A stretch of DNA of 63,971 nt from Candidatus Obscuribacterales bacterium (GCA_019745415.1 JAIETF010000027.1:1-63971); one strand, 5' to 3'; positions 25,503 through 34,519 are shown, counted from the stretch's first letter. The notes: generated from the letters alone by a model not told the origin. A program made the numbers and translations.

Positions 25503-26000
25503 TTAGTTTCGTCCGTAGGCCCTACCATTGCCATTGTTGCCATTGTTGCCGTTACTGTTTCCGTTGCCGTTGTTGCCATTGTTTCCGTTGCCGTTGCCAT
25601 TGTTGCCATTGCCAGAGCCCGAGTTAGAACCAGAGTTCGAACCAGAGCTAGACGAAGCACTAGAGCCAGAACTAGATCCAGAACTAGAACCGGAACTAGA
25701 GCCAGAACCAGAGCTGGACGAAGCACTAGATCCGGAACTAGAGCCAGAACTAGAGCTCGTACCGGAACCAGACGAAGAAGAGCTCGAACCGCCATAGGGG
25801 TTCCCACCGGCTGTTGCTGCTAAGTTTAGTTGTTGGGTGCAGGCATTGCCTAGATCTCCAAGAGCTGCAGCATGCTTGCTAACCATGCTGAAAGCCATGG
25901 CGCCGAGAATGGCTGCAAAAGCCAACATACCTGCATATTCAGTTAAGCCTTGGCCTTTTGAGCGCCAGCGGTGATTGCTTTGTCTTCTTGTTTTTCTCAT
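25503..26000 (-). CDS. Flp-type prepilin with Ser/Gly/Asn low-complexity tail
   Basis: 165 residues. A basic leader (1-16) ends in KG, then QGLTEY: glutamate at +5 and tyrosine at +6, exactly the class IVb (Flp/TadE) prepilin peptidase signature. A single hydrophobic helix follows (about 22-45). Residues about 70-125 are almost only Ser and Gly. Residues about 126-160 are Asn and Gly with a few Ser. The last residues are RAYGRN. The tail is an unusual addition to a small pilin and may form a flexible, hydrophilic surface or adhesive. AAGGAG lies ten bases before the ATG at 26000. No tad assembly genes are nearby. The tail is encoded by short DNA repeats. Confidence 0.82.
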   Translation of the reverse strand: MRKTRRQSNHRWRSKGQGLTEYAGMLAFAAILGAMAFSMVSKHAAALGDLGNACTQQLNLAATAGGNPYGGSSSSSSGSGTSSSSGSSSGSSASSSSGSGSSSGSSSGSSSGSSASSSSGSNSGSNSGSGNGNNGNGNGNNGNNGNGNSNGNNGNNGNGRAYGRN

Positions 26001-26200
26001 TGCCTGATTTCTCCTTCGGGGGTTGGGCTCAATTCCGCCCTTGGTATTTGCATCATAGGGCCGGCATTGAGCGGAAGGCATCGGGCATCAGCCCGGTTTG
26101 GACATCGGTCGCCTTACTGATTTTCTTTCTTTAATGAAAAACTATATAGTATAAGAGAGCTTTGAGTTGGATACTGTTTGAATGAGGGTACAATGTCCGC

Positions 26201-27064
26201 GTGAAAAACTTTCTGAGTAAGAGTTTGGTACTTTTCTGTTTTGGCCTAATTATGGCTGGATCGGCTAATCTGGCTGCTTTAGGCTTTGAGTGTAAGGCAT
26301 ACAGAATCAAGCCGCCTTCGCAAACAATGAATCAGCTAAACGAACGTATCAAGAGTAACCCTTCAGATGCCCAGGCCTTTTGTGATCGAGGGCAAGCTTA
26401 TCTTTCTGCTGGTGAGAGTGAAGAAGCAATCAAGGACTATGACCGGGCTCTTGCTCTCAATGCCAAGCTTGGCGACGCCCTCACAGGAAGAGCCTACGGT
26501 CTGGCAATGGAAAGGCGGTACAGTGATGCTATCGCCGATCTAGACAGGGTGCAGGCTCTTAATGACCATCACGCCATGGCGCAGGCGCTCTACCAGAAAT
26601 CACTCATATATCAAGACCTCAAACAATACGACAAGATTCCTGAGTTGTACGATCGTCTTTTGACCACTAAAGACATTGGGGTTGGACCGGTAGACAGAGA
26701 AAATCTGCACGAAAACAAAGCAAAGATTTTTTTGCTTTTGAAGAAGCCGGATGCTGCTTTAAGAGAGTTGGCTCTGCTTAAGGATTGTCAGCGTCGCAAC
26801 CTTGAGGTCGGCTTGTTGAAAGGGAAGGCGCTTGGCTTGAAGGCTGATTGGCAAGGAGCGGAACGCGCTCTGACTGTGGCAATCGAGCAAGGTAAGGCTG
26901 ACATTAAGAGGCGCGGTGAACAGTTAGACCGCCAGACCATGAGCGAACTTTATGGTGCTCGGGCGGCAGTATATGAGAAGTTAGGGCAGGCTGGAAAGGC
27001 TAAAGCCGATCGAGCCGAGGAACTGAAGTTCAAGAATAGAGTGTTTAAGGTCTTGTACGACTAA
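26201..27064 (+). CDS. Secreted TPR-repeat protein
   Basis: 287 residues. The N-terminus (1-28) is a signal peptide-like hydrophobic stretch. Tetratricopeptide repeats start at about residue 55: the AFCDRGQAYLSAGESEEAIKD and LTGRAYGLAMERRYSDAIAD type units are textbook TPRs, with further helical pairs to the end. Such proteins bind partner proteins in the periplasm. The start is GTG at 26201, with GAGGG 13 bases upstream, which is somewhat far. The gene stands alone and is divergent from the pilin gene. Confidence 0.8.
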   Translation: MKNFLSKSLVLFCFGLIMAGSANLAALGFECKAYRIKPPSQTMNQLNERIKSNPSDAQAFCDRGQAYLSAGESEEAIKDYDRALALNAKLGDALTGRAYGLAMERRYSDAIADLDRVQALNDHHAMAQALYQKSLIYQDLKQYDKIPELYDRLLTTKDIGVGPVDRENLHENKAKIFLLLKKPDAALRELALLKDCQRRNLEVGLLKGKALGLKADWQGAERALTVAIEQGKADIKRRGEQLDRQTMSELYGARAAVYEKLGQAGKAKADRAEELKFKNRVFKVLYD

Positions 27065-27133
27065 GGTCTGGCAGCGCCCTTTCTCCTATTTCTCGACTTC
27101 GAAAGCAATACTAAAAGATAGAGTAGGTAATTG

Positions 27134-27180
27134 AAAAAAGAAGACGTTGCGGGTTTGAACGAATCAACCGCAACGTCTTC
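27134..27180 (-). terminator. Strong rho-independent terminator
   Basis: A perfect 13-bp stem (27140-27152 with 27168-27180) followed on the minus strand by six U residues (27134-27139). It ends the transcript of the CheY-like gene and, being between convergent genes, may also serve the TPR gene. Confidence 0.9.
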
Positions 27181-27217
27181 GTCGGCCAAAGCCGTAACTT
27201 GTTTCCATGTCGTCTCC

Positions 27218-27733
27218 TTAAATCCCGAATTCTTCCTTCATCAGTTCCCGGAGCCGTTGTTCGACGAGCTGCCAGGGTTGAGAGAACTGGGGATTCTTGG
27301 GCATGGTCTGGTCGTAGTCGGCAAGCAGCAGGCTGACTTCCTTTTGCTGCGCTACGGCTTCTTCGAGCTTGAGCACGCCGGCTTCCAGCGCAACCAAGAG
27401 AACCGGCTTCTTGGCTCCGAAGAGAGCACCGTTGTTCACCATTTTCTGATTGAATTCGGGTTGCGAACTGAAGCCGATGCAGTGCAGAAGCGCACTGGCA
27501 TGGTTGACGATTTCCACGCCTTGGTAGGCTGAACCCTTCAGTTCGCCGTCTTCGATGAGAAAGTCGAAGTCGCCGAAGTTGAGGCTCAAGTCTTTGTCAC
27601 CGTACACGGTGCCGACCAGTGGTTCCAGGGTTTTGACTCCGGTGAGCCAGGTTACCTGGTGACCCTGTCGAATCAGGATCTCGCTGAGGGCTTTGCCCAT
27701 GGCCAGCGAGTCTTCTATGACTAGCACTTTCAT
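27218..27733 (-). CDS. CheY-like response-regulator receiver protein
   Basis: 171 residues. The N-terminus MKVLVIEDSLAMGKALSEIL is a receiver domain start, with acidic-pocket residues Glu7 and Asp8. The segment FDFLIEDGE places a possible phospho-acceptor at Asp62, followed at about the right distance by a Gly-Val-Glu-Ile-Val helix. The loop between them (about 33-55) is longer than usual, and the C-terminal part (about 115-171) is a helical extension with no DNA-binding motif. No histidine kinase lies nearby. TAGGAG lies eight bases before the ATG. It is 42 bp downstream of the 65-aa gene. Confidence 0.75.
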   Translation of the reverse strand: MKVLVIEDSLAMGKALSEILIRQGHQVTWLTGVKTLEPLVGTVYGDKDLSLNFGDFDFLIEDGELKGSAYQGVEIVNHASALLHCIGFSSQPEFNQKMVNNGALFGAKKPVLLVALEAGVLKLEEAVAQQKEVSLLLADYDQTMPKNPQFSQPWQLVEQRLRELMKEEFGI

Positions 27734-27775
27734 GGTATGTACTCCTATTTGTTTTGTGCCTTAGGCACGGTTGAG

Positions 27776-27973
27776 TTACTTGGTTTGTCGAAGCAGTTCA
27801 CGCAGAAGCGTATTGGCCTCGTGGAAAGACGGGTGGTTGCTGTTGCGGATGAACATGTTGCGAGACAGCCAGCGCAGGTGCTGAGGCTCTTGCAGAGCTT
27901 CCAGGCTGCGTCTGCCGTCAGGAATGTCCATTTGACTGAGTAGTGAAGCCAGGCGGCTGTGCTTCTCGGTCAT
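27776..27973 (-). CDS. Small hypothetical protein
   Basis: 65 residues, charged and probably helical, with no membrane segment. AAGGAGAAGAGAA directly before the ATG at 27973 is a strong translation start, so I treat it as real. It is probably cotranscribed with the CheY-like gene. The pairing suggests a small partner of the receiver protein, which is inference only. Confidence 0.7.
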   Translation of the reverse strand: MTEKHSRLASLLSQMDIPDGRRSLEALQEPQHLRWLSRNMFIRNSNHPSFHEANTLLRELLRQTK

Positions 27974-28005
27974 TTCTCTTCTCCTTGTTGGTTTGTTGAA
28001 AAGGC

Positions 28006-28041
28006 AAAGAGCAGCCGCGGTTTGACCGGCGGCTGCTCTTT
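28006..28041 (-). terminator. Terminator after the first Xaa-Pro aminopeptidase gene
   Basis: A perfect 13-bp stem (28006-28018 with 28029-28041); the minus-strand RNA continues GCCTTTTC. It lies 13 bp after the stop codon. Confidence 0.72.
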
Positions 28042-28053
28042 TGCTGTTAGGGC

Positions 28054-29403
28054 TTAGCGGTTTGGGATGCGCGGCGGCACCACGAGTTGACCTTCACCCA
28101 GTTCTTCACGCATTCCTTTGCCGACCTTCATCATTTCTTCGATTTCGGCGGGCTCTTTGAATGCGCTTTGGGTTAGCACAATCGCACCGCTGGCGGTGAC
28201 GAGCAGGTCGTCTTCGATGCGCACGCTGATGCCTCTGTACTTAGCCGGAGCGCGCTTATCGGCTTTGCTGATGTAGAGCCCCGGTTCGATTGTAATCACC
28301 ATGCCGGGCTGCAGAGAGCGTTCGGCTTTGGTTTTGCCCTTGCCGGTCTCGTAGCTGCCGACATCGTGAACATCCAAACCCAGCCAATGCCCGAGCGTAT
28401 GCGGCATGAGGTCGCCTGCTTTCAGACCTTGAAAGCCCAGTTTCTTGAGCCCCTTGGTCAGAATTGCTTCGACCACTGCTTCCAACTCGGACCAGGTGAT
28501 GCCAGGTTTGACGGTTGCGATAGCGGCTTTCTGAGCCGCGAGAACCAGTTCGTAGATTTCTTTTTGGGCGGGACTGAAGACACCGTTTACCGGATAGGTC
28601 CGGGTGATGTCGCTGGCATAGCCCAGATATTCGCAACCGGCGTCAACCAAGACGAGGTCTCCGTCGGCGAGGATGGTATCGTCGGCGGGATGATGCAAGA
28701 TATAAGCGTTCTCGCCGCCGGCGACGATGACGCTGTAGGCAGGTGCGGTGGCGCCGTTCATGACGAAGATGTATTCGAGGCAGGCACGCAGCTGATTCTC
28801 GGTTATACCCGGCTGACATTGCAGCATGGCTGCGTTGTGGGCATGGGCTCCGATAGAGGCACTGCGCTCCATCACCTTTTGTTCGTCCGGCGATTTCACC
28901 AGGCGTAGCTGTCCAGTCAGTTTTGATGTGGACTGGATTCGGGCCGGTTGGAGACCCTTCGCCGCCGCCATTTTGATGAGACTTTCTTCTGCTTCCAGGT
29001 TGGCGCCTGAAGAAATGAAGATTCGGTCGGTCTCTTGCAGGAGGCGATTCAGCACTCTCGTCAGCTGCTGCTTTTCGTGTACTCGGTCGAAACCGAGTTT
29101 CCGTGCCGCCTCCAACCCCATGCGCGCGCCGTTCCACTGGTCTTCCTCAGCGTTTGCCGCTTTGGCGAATAGCAGTGTCAGGCAATTGCCGGTTCTGTCT
29201 TTGTGCAGAACCAGTGTTGACTCGTCTTCGTGGAAGCCGCTCAGGTAGAGCACATCCGACGCTTGACGATAAAGATAATGGTTGGCTGTACCATTGCGTA
29301 CTTTGTTGTCTGCTGCGGGAAAGCAGGCTGTGCTGCCGAGCGGCATCAATGACAACAGAGCTAGACGCCTTTTCTGGTACTCCTCTGGTTTGAAGGTTTC
29401 CAT
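28054..29403 (-). CDS. pepP: Xaa-Pro aminopeptidase (M24B), copy 1
   Basis: 449 residues, the length of E. coli PepP. Removes N-terminal residues before proline using a dinuclear metal site. All five ligands are present: Asp254 (LVDAG), Asp265 (ASDITRTYP), His339 (LGHWLG), Glu373 (TIEPG) and Glu397 (RIEDD). The N-terminal half has the aminopeptidase P domain with the NHYLYRQASDVLYLSGF segment. No signal peptide, so cytoplasmic. AGGAAC precedes the ATG. A second paralogue lies at 33080-34519. Confidence 0.95.
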   Translation of the reverse strand: METFKPEEYQKRRLALLSLMPLGSTACFPAADNKVRNGTANHYLYRQASDVLYLSGFHEDESTLVLHKDRTGNCLTLLFAKAANAEEDQWNGARMGLEAARKLGFDRVHEKQQLTRVLNRLLQETDRIFISSGANLEAEESLIKMAAAKGLQPARIQSTSKLTGQLRLVKSPDEQKVMERSASIGAHAHNAAMLQCQPGITENQLRACLEYIFVMNGATAPAYSVIVAGGENAYILHHPADDTILADGDLVLVDAGCEYLGYASDITRTYPVNGVFSPAQKEIYELVLAAQKAAIATVKPGITWSELEAVVEAILTKGLKKLGFQGLKAGDLMPHTLGHWLGLDVHDVGSYETGKGKTKAERSLQPGMVITIEPGLYISKADKRAPAKYRGISVRIEDDLLVTASGAIVLTQSAFKEPAEIEEMMKVGKGMREELGEGQLVVPPRIPNR

Positions 29404-29425
29404 AGTTGGTTCCTAGGAAGAGTGC

Positions 29426-29450
29426 CGAGGGCACCGGATTGGTACCCTCG
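29426..29450 (-). terminator. Hairpin downstream of the 77-bp repeat array
   Basis: CGAGGG.ACC (29426-29435) pairs with GGT.CCCTCG (29441-29450), ten positions with one mismatch. There is no U-tract. It holds the same place relative to the nupC repeat array as the hairpin 8290-8314 does relative to the TerF-like array: just before the ribosome binding site of the next gene. Confidence 0.5.
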
Positions 29451-29487
29451 ATTTGCTGAAACAGATTGACGGATCGGCTGACAAAGC

Positions 29488-29641
29488 GGTCACCCGATCA
29501 TTCCGGCTATCGCTGCCGTGGATAAGGTTAGACTGGATCACGGCAGCTGCGTGTCACCTCAGTTGGTCACCCGATCATTCCGGCTATCGCTGCCGTGGAT
29601 AACACAGGTCTGGATCACGGCAGCTGCGTGTCACCTCAGTT
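29488..29641. repeat. Two tandem 77-bp repeats at the 3' end of nupC
   Basis: Units begin at 29488 and 29565; the next occurrence of the unit start, at 29642, is the true end of the coding sequence. Each unit holds a direct copy of about the last 33 bp of that region (stop codon TGA included), a variable 10-base part, and an inverted copy CTGGATCACGGCAG (29533-29546 and 29610-29623) of coding bases 29667-29680. Units differ only in the variable part. Each unit can fold into a hairpin, and its inverted arm can also pair with the coding end. Confidence 0.92.
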
Positions 29642-29643
29642 GG

Positions 29644-30882
29644 TCACCCGATCATTCCGGCTATCGCTGCCGTGATCCAGGTCCCCATATTGGCGGCGAT
29701 CATGGCTTTGAATGCCATGCGGGCGATTTCGCCGCGGCGCTCGGGTGCCATGGCGCCCAAGCCGCCGATGTTGATGCCGATCGAGCCCAGGTTGGCGAAG
29801 CCGCAGAGGGCGACTGTGGCGATCAGCTGGGTCTTAATGGCCAGCACGTAAGCAGCCTTGCCTTGCAGCACTTGGGCCAGTTCGGCATAGCTGACGAACT
29901 CGTTCACCAAGATTTCGGTTGCAATCAGGCGACCGACGTGGAAGCATTCGTTCCACGGCACACCCAAGAGCCAGGCTAGAGGCATGAATACATAGCCGAA
30001 AACGTCCTGGATTTCCAGCTTGGAGCCGGTGAAGGAGAACAGTTCAGCAAAGCCGAAGTTGATCATCTTCACGAAGGCAATGGCGACGAGCACCATGACG
30101 CAGACGTTCACGGCGATCTCGAAACCAGTCATGGCGCCTTTGGCGATAGCGTCGAAGAGATTCGATGCTTCACCCTTGTCCGCCATTTCCACCTCACCGG
30201 ATAAAACTCGCCTGTCGGTTTCCGGCCACATCACTTTGGCCACGAGGATGCCGGCGGGAGCCGACATGATCGAAGCGGCGATGAGCCAGGGGGCGGGCAT
30301 ACCGAGGGAGGTGTAGGCGACCAGGGCTGAGCCTGAGATGGTGGCCATCGCGGCTGCCATCGAAGTGAAAAGCTCAGACGAGGACAAGGTCTTCATATAG
30401 GGGCGGATGAGAACCTGGCATTCCACTTGCCCGACAAAGATGGCGGAGGCGCTCGAAAGCGCTTCGGGAGCGCTCACACCCATGGTGCGCATGAGCACAT
30501 AAGCCATCTTGCGAACGATGAATTGCAAGATCCCCAGGTAGTAGAGCAGACCGCTCAGCGCCGAGATGAAGATGATGCTGGAGCCGATGCGGACGAGGAA
30601 AATCCATTTGCCATGCGCCAGTTCGTCACCGACCACGAAGGCGGCGCCGTCGACGGCAAAGTCGAGCAGCTTGTTGATGCCGGCGCCCATGGCTGCGAAG
30701 ACTTCCTTGGTGAGCGGCACTTTCAAGACGAGCAGGCAGATGAGAACCGTCAGACCGAGACCGGACAGCACGGGGCGCCACTTGATCTCGCTGCGGTTGT
30801 TCGACATGAGGTAGGCGACGCCAAGGATGGCGGCGACACCGAGGAGTGGCTGAGCCACCCCAAGCAATGCTTGTAGGTTCAT
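29644..30882 (-). CDS. nupC: Concentrative nucleoside transporter (CNT/NupC family)
   Basis: 412 residues, usual for bacterial CNTs, which import nucleosides with H+ or Na+. Family blocks are clear: the FVGQVECQVLIRPYMKTL block, the ATISGSALVAY block, the MSAPAGILVAK block and a C-terminal FANLGSIGI block. About ten helices. CAGGAG lies six bases before the ATG at 30882; the open frame continues 59 codons upstream but is unlike the family. The final helix ends exactly where the 77-bp repeats begin. Confidence 0.94.
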   Translation of the reverse strand: MNLQALLGVAQPLLGVAAILGVAYLMSNNRSEIKWRPVLSGLGLTVLICLLVLKVPLTKEVFAAMGAGINKLLDFAVDGAAFVVGDELAHGKWIFLVRIGSSIIFISALSGLLYYLGILQFIVRKMAYVLMRTMGVSAPEALSSASAIFVGQVECQVLIRPYMKTLSSSELFTSMAAAMATISGSALVAYTSLGMPAPWLIAASIMSAPAGILVAKVMWPETDRRVLSGEVEMADKGEASNLFDAIAKGAMTGFEIAVNVCVMVLVAIAFVKMINFGFAELFSFTGSKLEIQDVFGYVFMPLAWLLGVPWNECFHVGRLIATEILVNEFVSYAELAQVLQGKAAYVLAIKTQLIATVALCGFANLGSIGINIGGLGAMAPERRGEIARMAFKAMIAANMGTWITAAIAGMIG

Positions 30883-31193
30883 AAACTCTCCTGGTTGGCA
30901 GGCTGTACCAGTCGGACCATCTCTTCCGATTGGCATCAGTTGGTTAAACTTAGAGATTGTTGTGCTTGTGGCTTTCGATTGGTTTGAATGGTTAGCCTTG
31001 AAGCAGAGATGGTGAAAAGAGACAATTTCAACCTGGCTGAGTTTAAAGCCTGTAAGCAACTTAAAAACTTGACATCATGGTTAGTCTTAGCGCTTATTAA
31101 CTTTATCCATTAATTGGCCTTGCTCGCGCTAAGCGCTAATCACTCTTTGATTGGTGTTTTTGTGTAAGACTATAGAATGTAGTATCAAGGATC
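30883..31193. other. nupC upstream region with GCGCTAA heptamers
   Basis: About 310 bases without a gene. It contains two adjacent GCGCTAA heptamers (31126-31132 and 31133-31139) and one inverted copy (31087-31093), plus an inverted CTAAGAC (31084-31090). These could be operator elements for nupC. Confidence 0.45.
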
Positions 31194-31233
31194 AAAAAGA
31201 GAGGCATTCAAGCGTAACAGCTTGAATGCCTCT
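31194..31233 (-). terminator. Strong terminator after the Kef-type antiporter gene
   Basis: A perfect 14-bp stem (31200-31213 with 31220-31233), followed on the minus strand by CUUUUU (31194-31199). It lies 35 bp after the stop codon. Confidence 0.88.
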
Positions 31234-31267
31234 ACAAAACTAGTACTGCACCTCAGTTTGCATTTAG

Positions 31268-32938
31268 TCAGGGTGCCCGGCGCTTGAGGTTTTCGATGGC
31301 TAGCTGCCGCTTTTCTGTCGAAACCGCCAGTGTGGAAAGCGCCTCGTCCACCAAGGTGAGCGTGCTTTCGAAGTCGTCTGCGACGACAACGTTGGCTCCT
31401 CTAACTTTCAGGGCGGCGCCAAGTCGAGCATGACGTGCTCTTGTTAGCACCTGAACGCTGGGATTGAGCCGTCTTGCCAGTTCGGTTGCCGCTATTGAGA
31501 CTTCCTGGTCTGACACTGTGATCATGAAGACCCTGGCTCGTTCGATGCCTGCGTATTGCAAGACCTCTGGACGAGCTGCATCACCAAAGACTATAGGCGA
31601 GCCTTTTCGTCTCTCGGCTTTGACCACGACTGGGTCATAGTCGATCACGATGTAGGGCAATTCTTGCTCCTTCAGAGCCATTGCCACATTTTTGCCCGAC
31701 TCACCATAGCCGATGATGACGGTGTGACCGCTCAACTTCTCAGGTCTGTCATCCTTCTCTTTACCTCCCCATGAATCAGGGAGAATACGGCTCAGCAGTT
31801 TCTCAGCTCGCGTACCGAGGCTGATGAAGCTCGGCGTGACGAACATGGTGAGAATAGCTGTAGCCAGGAAAAGTTGATTGACACGAGCGTCTACGATGCC
31901 TGCAGTGAAGCCCAGCTTGGATAGAACGAAAGCGAACTCACTTGCTTGAGCGATGGTAACGCTGGTGAGGAGTGCCACACGCCAGGAATGTCCGCTGGCC
32001 ATAGTGGCGATGAAGCCGGTGAGCGTCTTTACAATGAGCACTGTTGCCACCAGGCTCAGTACCAGCACTGGATTATTGAGCAGCACTCTTACATCAAACA
32101 GCATGCCAATCGAGACAAAGACCAGGCAGTTAAGCACTTCTCTAATCGGTAAGACCTCAGACAGTGCCTGATGACTGTACTTCGAATCGGATATGACCAA
32201 GCCGGCGATAAAGGCACCGAGAGCCATGGAGAGACCGAAGTGGGAAGTCGCGAAAGCCGTGCCCAAGCAGAGCAGGATGATGCTCAAGACAAAGGCCTCG
32301 CGCCGTTTCAGTCGAGCCACATGACCGAGCAGCCATGGAATCATGAAGCGGGCTAGGGTGCCGGCTACTGCTACGAAGAGCAAGGCTTTGCCGGTGAGGA
32401 GGAAGACATCGGTGATACTGCCTCCGACTCCACCCAGATAAGGTGTGATGAGCACCAAGGGAACGATGCAGAGGTCTTGAAAGATGAGAATACCCATTGC
32501 GGCGCGACCGTGAATCGAGTCGAAGCTGCCGCGGTACTCAAGAAGCCTGATCACCAGAGCTGTACTGGACAGCGAAGTGAGCATGCCGATAAAGATTGCC
32601 GGTTTCAGAGCCAACCCGCCAAAGTGAGCAACGGCTGCGCCGGCCCCTATGGTGAGCAAAAGCTGAAGACTGCCTGCGATCAGCAGAAATCTGCGCATTC
32701 TGATGAATGTCTGAACCGAAAACTCGATGCCTGCTTCGAAAAGCAGCATCACTAGACCTATCTCGGCGAGAATTTCGATGGCATGTACGTCGTCGACCAG
32801 CTTCAGTCCAAACGGTCCCGTGATCACGCCTGTGATCAAGAAACCTAGTACCGAAGGCAGGTTGAAACGGTGAAAGACGACCACCATGAGCATTCCCAAA
32901 CCGAAGACAACGAGTAAGTCTTGGAGTAGACCCGTCAT
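31268..32938 (-). CDS. CPA2 cation/proton antiporter with TrkA-N domain (Kef type)
   Basis: 556 residues. Residues about 1-380 form an antiporter membrane domain of about 12 helices, with the LFEAGIEF and ALGAFIAGLVISDS motifs. Residues about 400-515 are an RCK_N/TrkA-N nucleotide-binding domain starting VIIGYGESGKNVA (Gly-x-Gly-x-x-Gly). This is the layout of KefB/KefC, which export K+ in exchange for H+ and respond to NAD(H) or glutathione adducts. The true ion is not decided by sequence. GGAAG precedes the ATG. A TrkA-C domain is missing. Confidence 0.92.
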   Translation of the reverse strand: MTGLLQDLLVVFGLGMLMVVVFHRFNLPSVLGFLITGVITGPFGLKLVDDVHAIEILAEIGLVMLLFEAGIEFSVQTFIRMRRFLLIAGSLQLLLTIGAGAAVAHFGGLALKPAIFIGMLTSLSSTALVIRLLEYRGSFDSIHGRAAMGILIFQDLCIVPLVLITPYLGGVGGSITDVFLLTGKALLFVAVAGTLARFMIPWLLGHVARLKRREAFVLSIILLCLGTAFATSHFGLSMALGAFIAGLVISDSKYSHQALSEVLPIREVLNCLVFVSIGMLFDVRVLLNNPVLVLSLVATVLIVKTLTGFIATMASGHSWRVALLTSVTIAQASEFAFVLSKLGFTAGIVDARVNQLFLATAILTMFVTPSFISLGTRAEKLLSRILPDSWGGKEKDDRPEKLSGHTVIIGYGESGKNVAMALKEQELPYIVIDYDPVVVKAERRKGSPIVFGDAARPEVLQYAGIERARVFMITVSDQEVSIAATELARRLNPSVQVLTRARHARLGAALKVRGANVVVADDFESTLTLVDEALSTLAVSTEKRQLAIENLKRRAP

Positions 32939-33015
32939 TCTGTTCTTCCGTCAGGTTATAGGTTGCACATTCAGCAAGCCGCATAAGTCGGCTTGCCATC
33001 TCTTTTCTTTATGCG

Positions 33016-33047
33016 AGAGAGGGGCTCCAGTGCAGGAACCCCTCTCT
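33016..33047 (-). terminator. Hairpin after the second Xaa-Pro aminopeptidase gene
   Basis: AGAGAGGGG.TCC (33016-33028) pairs with GGA.CCCCTCTCT (33035-33047), one mismatch. It has no U-tract on the minus strand. It lies 33 bp after the stop codon. Confidence 0.55.
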
Positions 33048-33079
33048 CTGTGCTTGTTACCCGTCTTGACCGGAGTCAG

Positions 33080-34519
33080 TTATGCCTTGACGGCGAACTT
33101 CTTCTCCACATCGAGACAGTGGGCGCGACCTTCGGCCATCAGCTTTTCGATGGCGTCCACGTCTTTGGGAACGGCGCTGGTGAGCACTTCGCAGCCGTCG
33201 GCAGTGATCACCACATCGTCTTCGATGCGGATGCCGATGCCGCGGTACTTGGCGGCCACACGCTCTTCGCCGGGGGCGATGTAGATGCCCGGTTCGACCG
33301 TGAAGGCCATGCCGGGCTTGAGCGCGCGTTTCTTGCCGCGCGGATCACGGGTGCCGCCGGTGCCGACATCGTGCACATCCATGCCGATGAAGTGGCTGGT
33401 GCCATGCATGAAGAAGTCGTGCAGCGTGAGTGGTTTCACTCCCTTGCTGCCTTCCTTCTTCCAGGTATCGAGAGCCTTCTTCTCACCCTGCACGGTCAGG
33501 TGCGTCTTGGGCAGAATGCCGAGCTTGACCAGTCCTTCGCGCAGCACTTCGCTGGCACGGTCGTGAACCTGCTGCAGCTTGGCGCCGGGGCGAGCCATGG
33601 CGATGCCTGCCTTTTCGGCGGCGAGCACCACTTCATAGATTTCACGCTGCGCCTTGGAGAACTTGCCGTTCACCGGGAAGGTGCGGGTGATGTCGGAGGC
33701 GTAGCCCTGGTACTCGCAGGCGGCGTCGATCAAGACCAGATCGCCGTCTTTGAGTTCGCAGTTGTTCTCGACATAGTGCAGAATGACTGCATTGGCGCCA
33801 CCGCCCACGATGCTGGTGTAGGCAGGGTAGAGGGCGCCGTTGAACTTGAAGACCGCTTCCATCGAGGCCTGCAGCTGGTACTCCATCATGCCGGGACGAA
33901 CCAGGCGCATCGCTTCGCAGTGGGCCTCTGCTGAGACCTTGCCGGCGTAGCGCATCATCTCCACTTCTTCTGCACTCTTGAAGAGGCGCATCTCGTGGAT
34001 GATGGTCTCGGGGTTGAGCAGGTCGCGCTGGTTGTCTTCCCACATCGAGCGGAAGATCTTGTCGAAATGCTCATCGCGGCGGAACTTGTAATAGACCCGC
34101 TCGCATTCGGCCAGAAGGGGGCGAACCACCTTCTCGAAGTCTTCCACGTTGAAGGCTTCGTCGGCGCCGAACTTGCTCACCGCGCCTTCCGGACCCTGGC
34201 GAATGCCGGTCCAGATTTCGCGGGCTCGGTCCTTCGGACGCACGAACATGAGGAAACGACCCTTGCCTTCGCCGTCTTTGACGAAAACCAGAGCCGCTTC
34301 GGGCTCGTGGAAATTGCTCAGATAGAGCACGTCGGAGGCGGGACGGTACTGATACTCGGTGTCATTGGAGCGGGTGCGCTCCGGACTGGTAACGATGATT
34401 GCCACCGAATTCGCAGGCATGCGACGCAAGAATTCCTTGCGCCGGCGAGCGAAAACGTCGGCAGCCAGAAGCGGCCGCTTGGGCTGCTTGAACACATGAA
34501 CTTGTGCTTTCTTTGCCAT
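33080..34519 (-). CDS. Xaa-Pro aminopeptidase (M24B), copy 2
   Basis: 479 residues, a paralogue of the gene at 28054-29403 with a longer insertion before the histidine motif (about residues 335-365). Ligands present: Asp265, Asp276, His376 (GTSHFIG), Glu409 (TVEPG) and Glu433 (RIEDD). The N-terminus holds a Lys-rich stretch then the NTEYQYRPASDVLYLSNF block. Cytoplasmic. The frame opens 29 codons upstream, but AAGGAG before the ATG at 34519 settles the start. Two divergent copies may differ in substrate length. Confidence 0.95.
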   Translation of the reverse strand: MAKKAQVHVFKQPKRPLLAADVFARRRKEFLRRMPANSVAIIVTSPERTRSNDTEYQYRPASDVLYLSNFHEPEAALVFVKDGEGKGRFLMFVRPKDRAREIWTGIRQGPEGAVSKFGADEAFNVEDFEKVVRPLLAECERVYYKFRRDEHFDKIFRSMWEDNQRDLLNPETIIHEMRLFKSAEEVEMMRYAGKVSAEAHCEAMRLVRPGMMEYQLQASMEAVFKFNGALYPAYTSIVGGGANAVILHYVENNCELKDGDLVLIDAACEYQGYASDITRTFPVNGKFSKAQREIYEVVLAAEKAGIAMARPGAKLQQVHDRASEVLREGLVKLGILPKTHLTVQGEKKALDTWKKEGSKGVKPLTLHDFFMHGTSHFIGMDVHDVGTGGTRDPRGKKRALKPGMAFTVEPGIYIAPGEERVAAKYRGIGIRIEDDVVITADGCEVLTSAVPKDVDAIEKLMAEGRAHCLDVEKKFAVKA

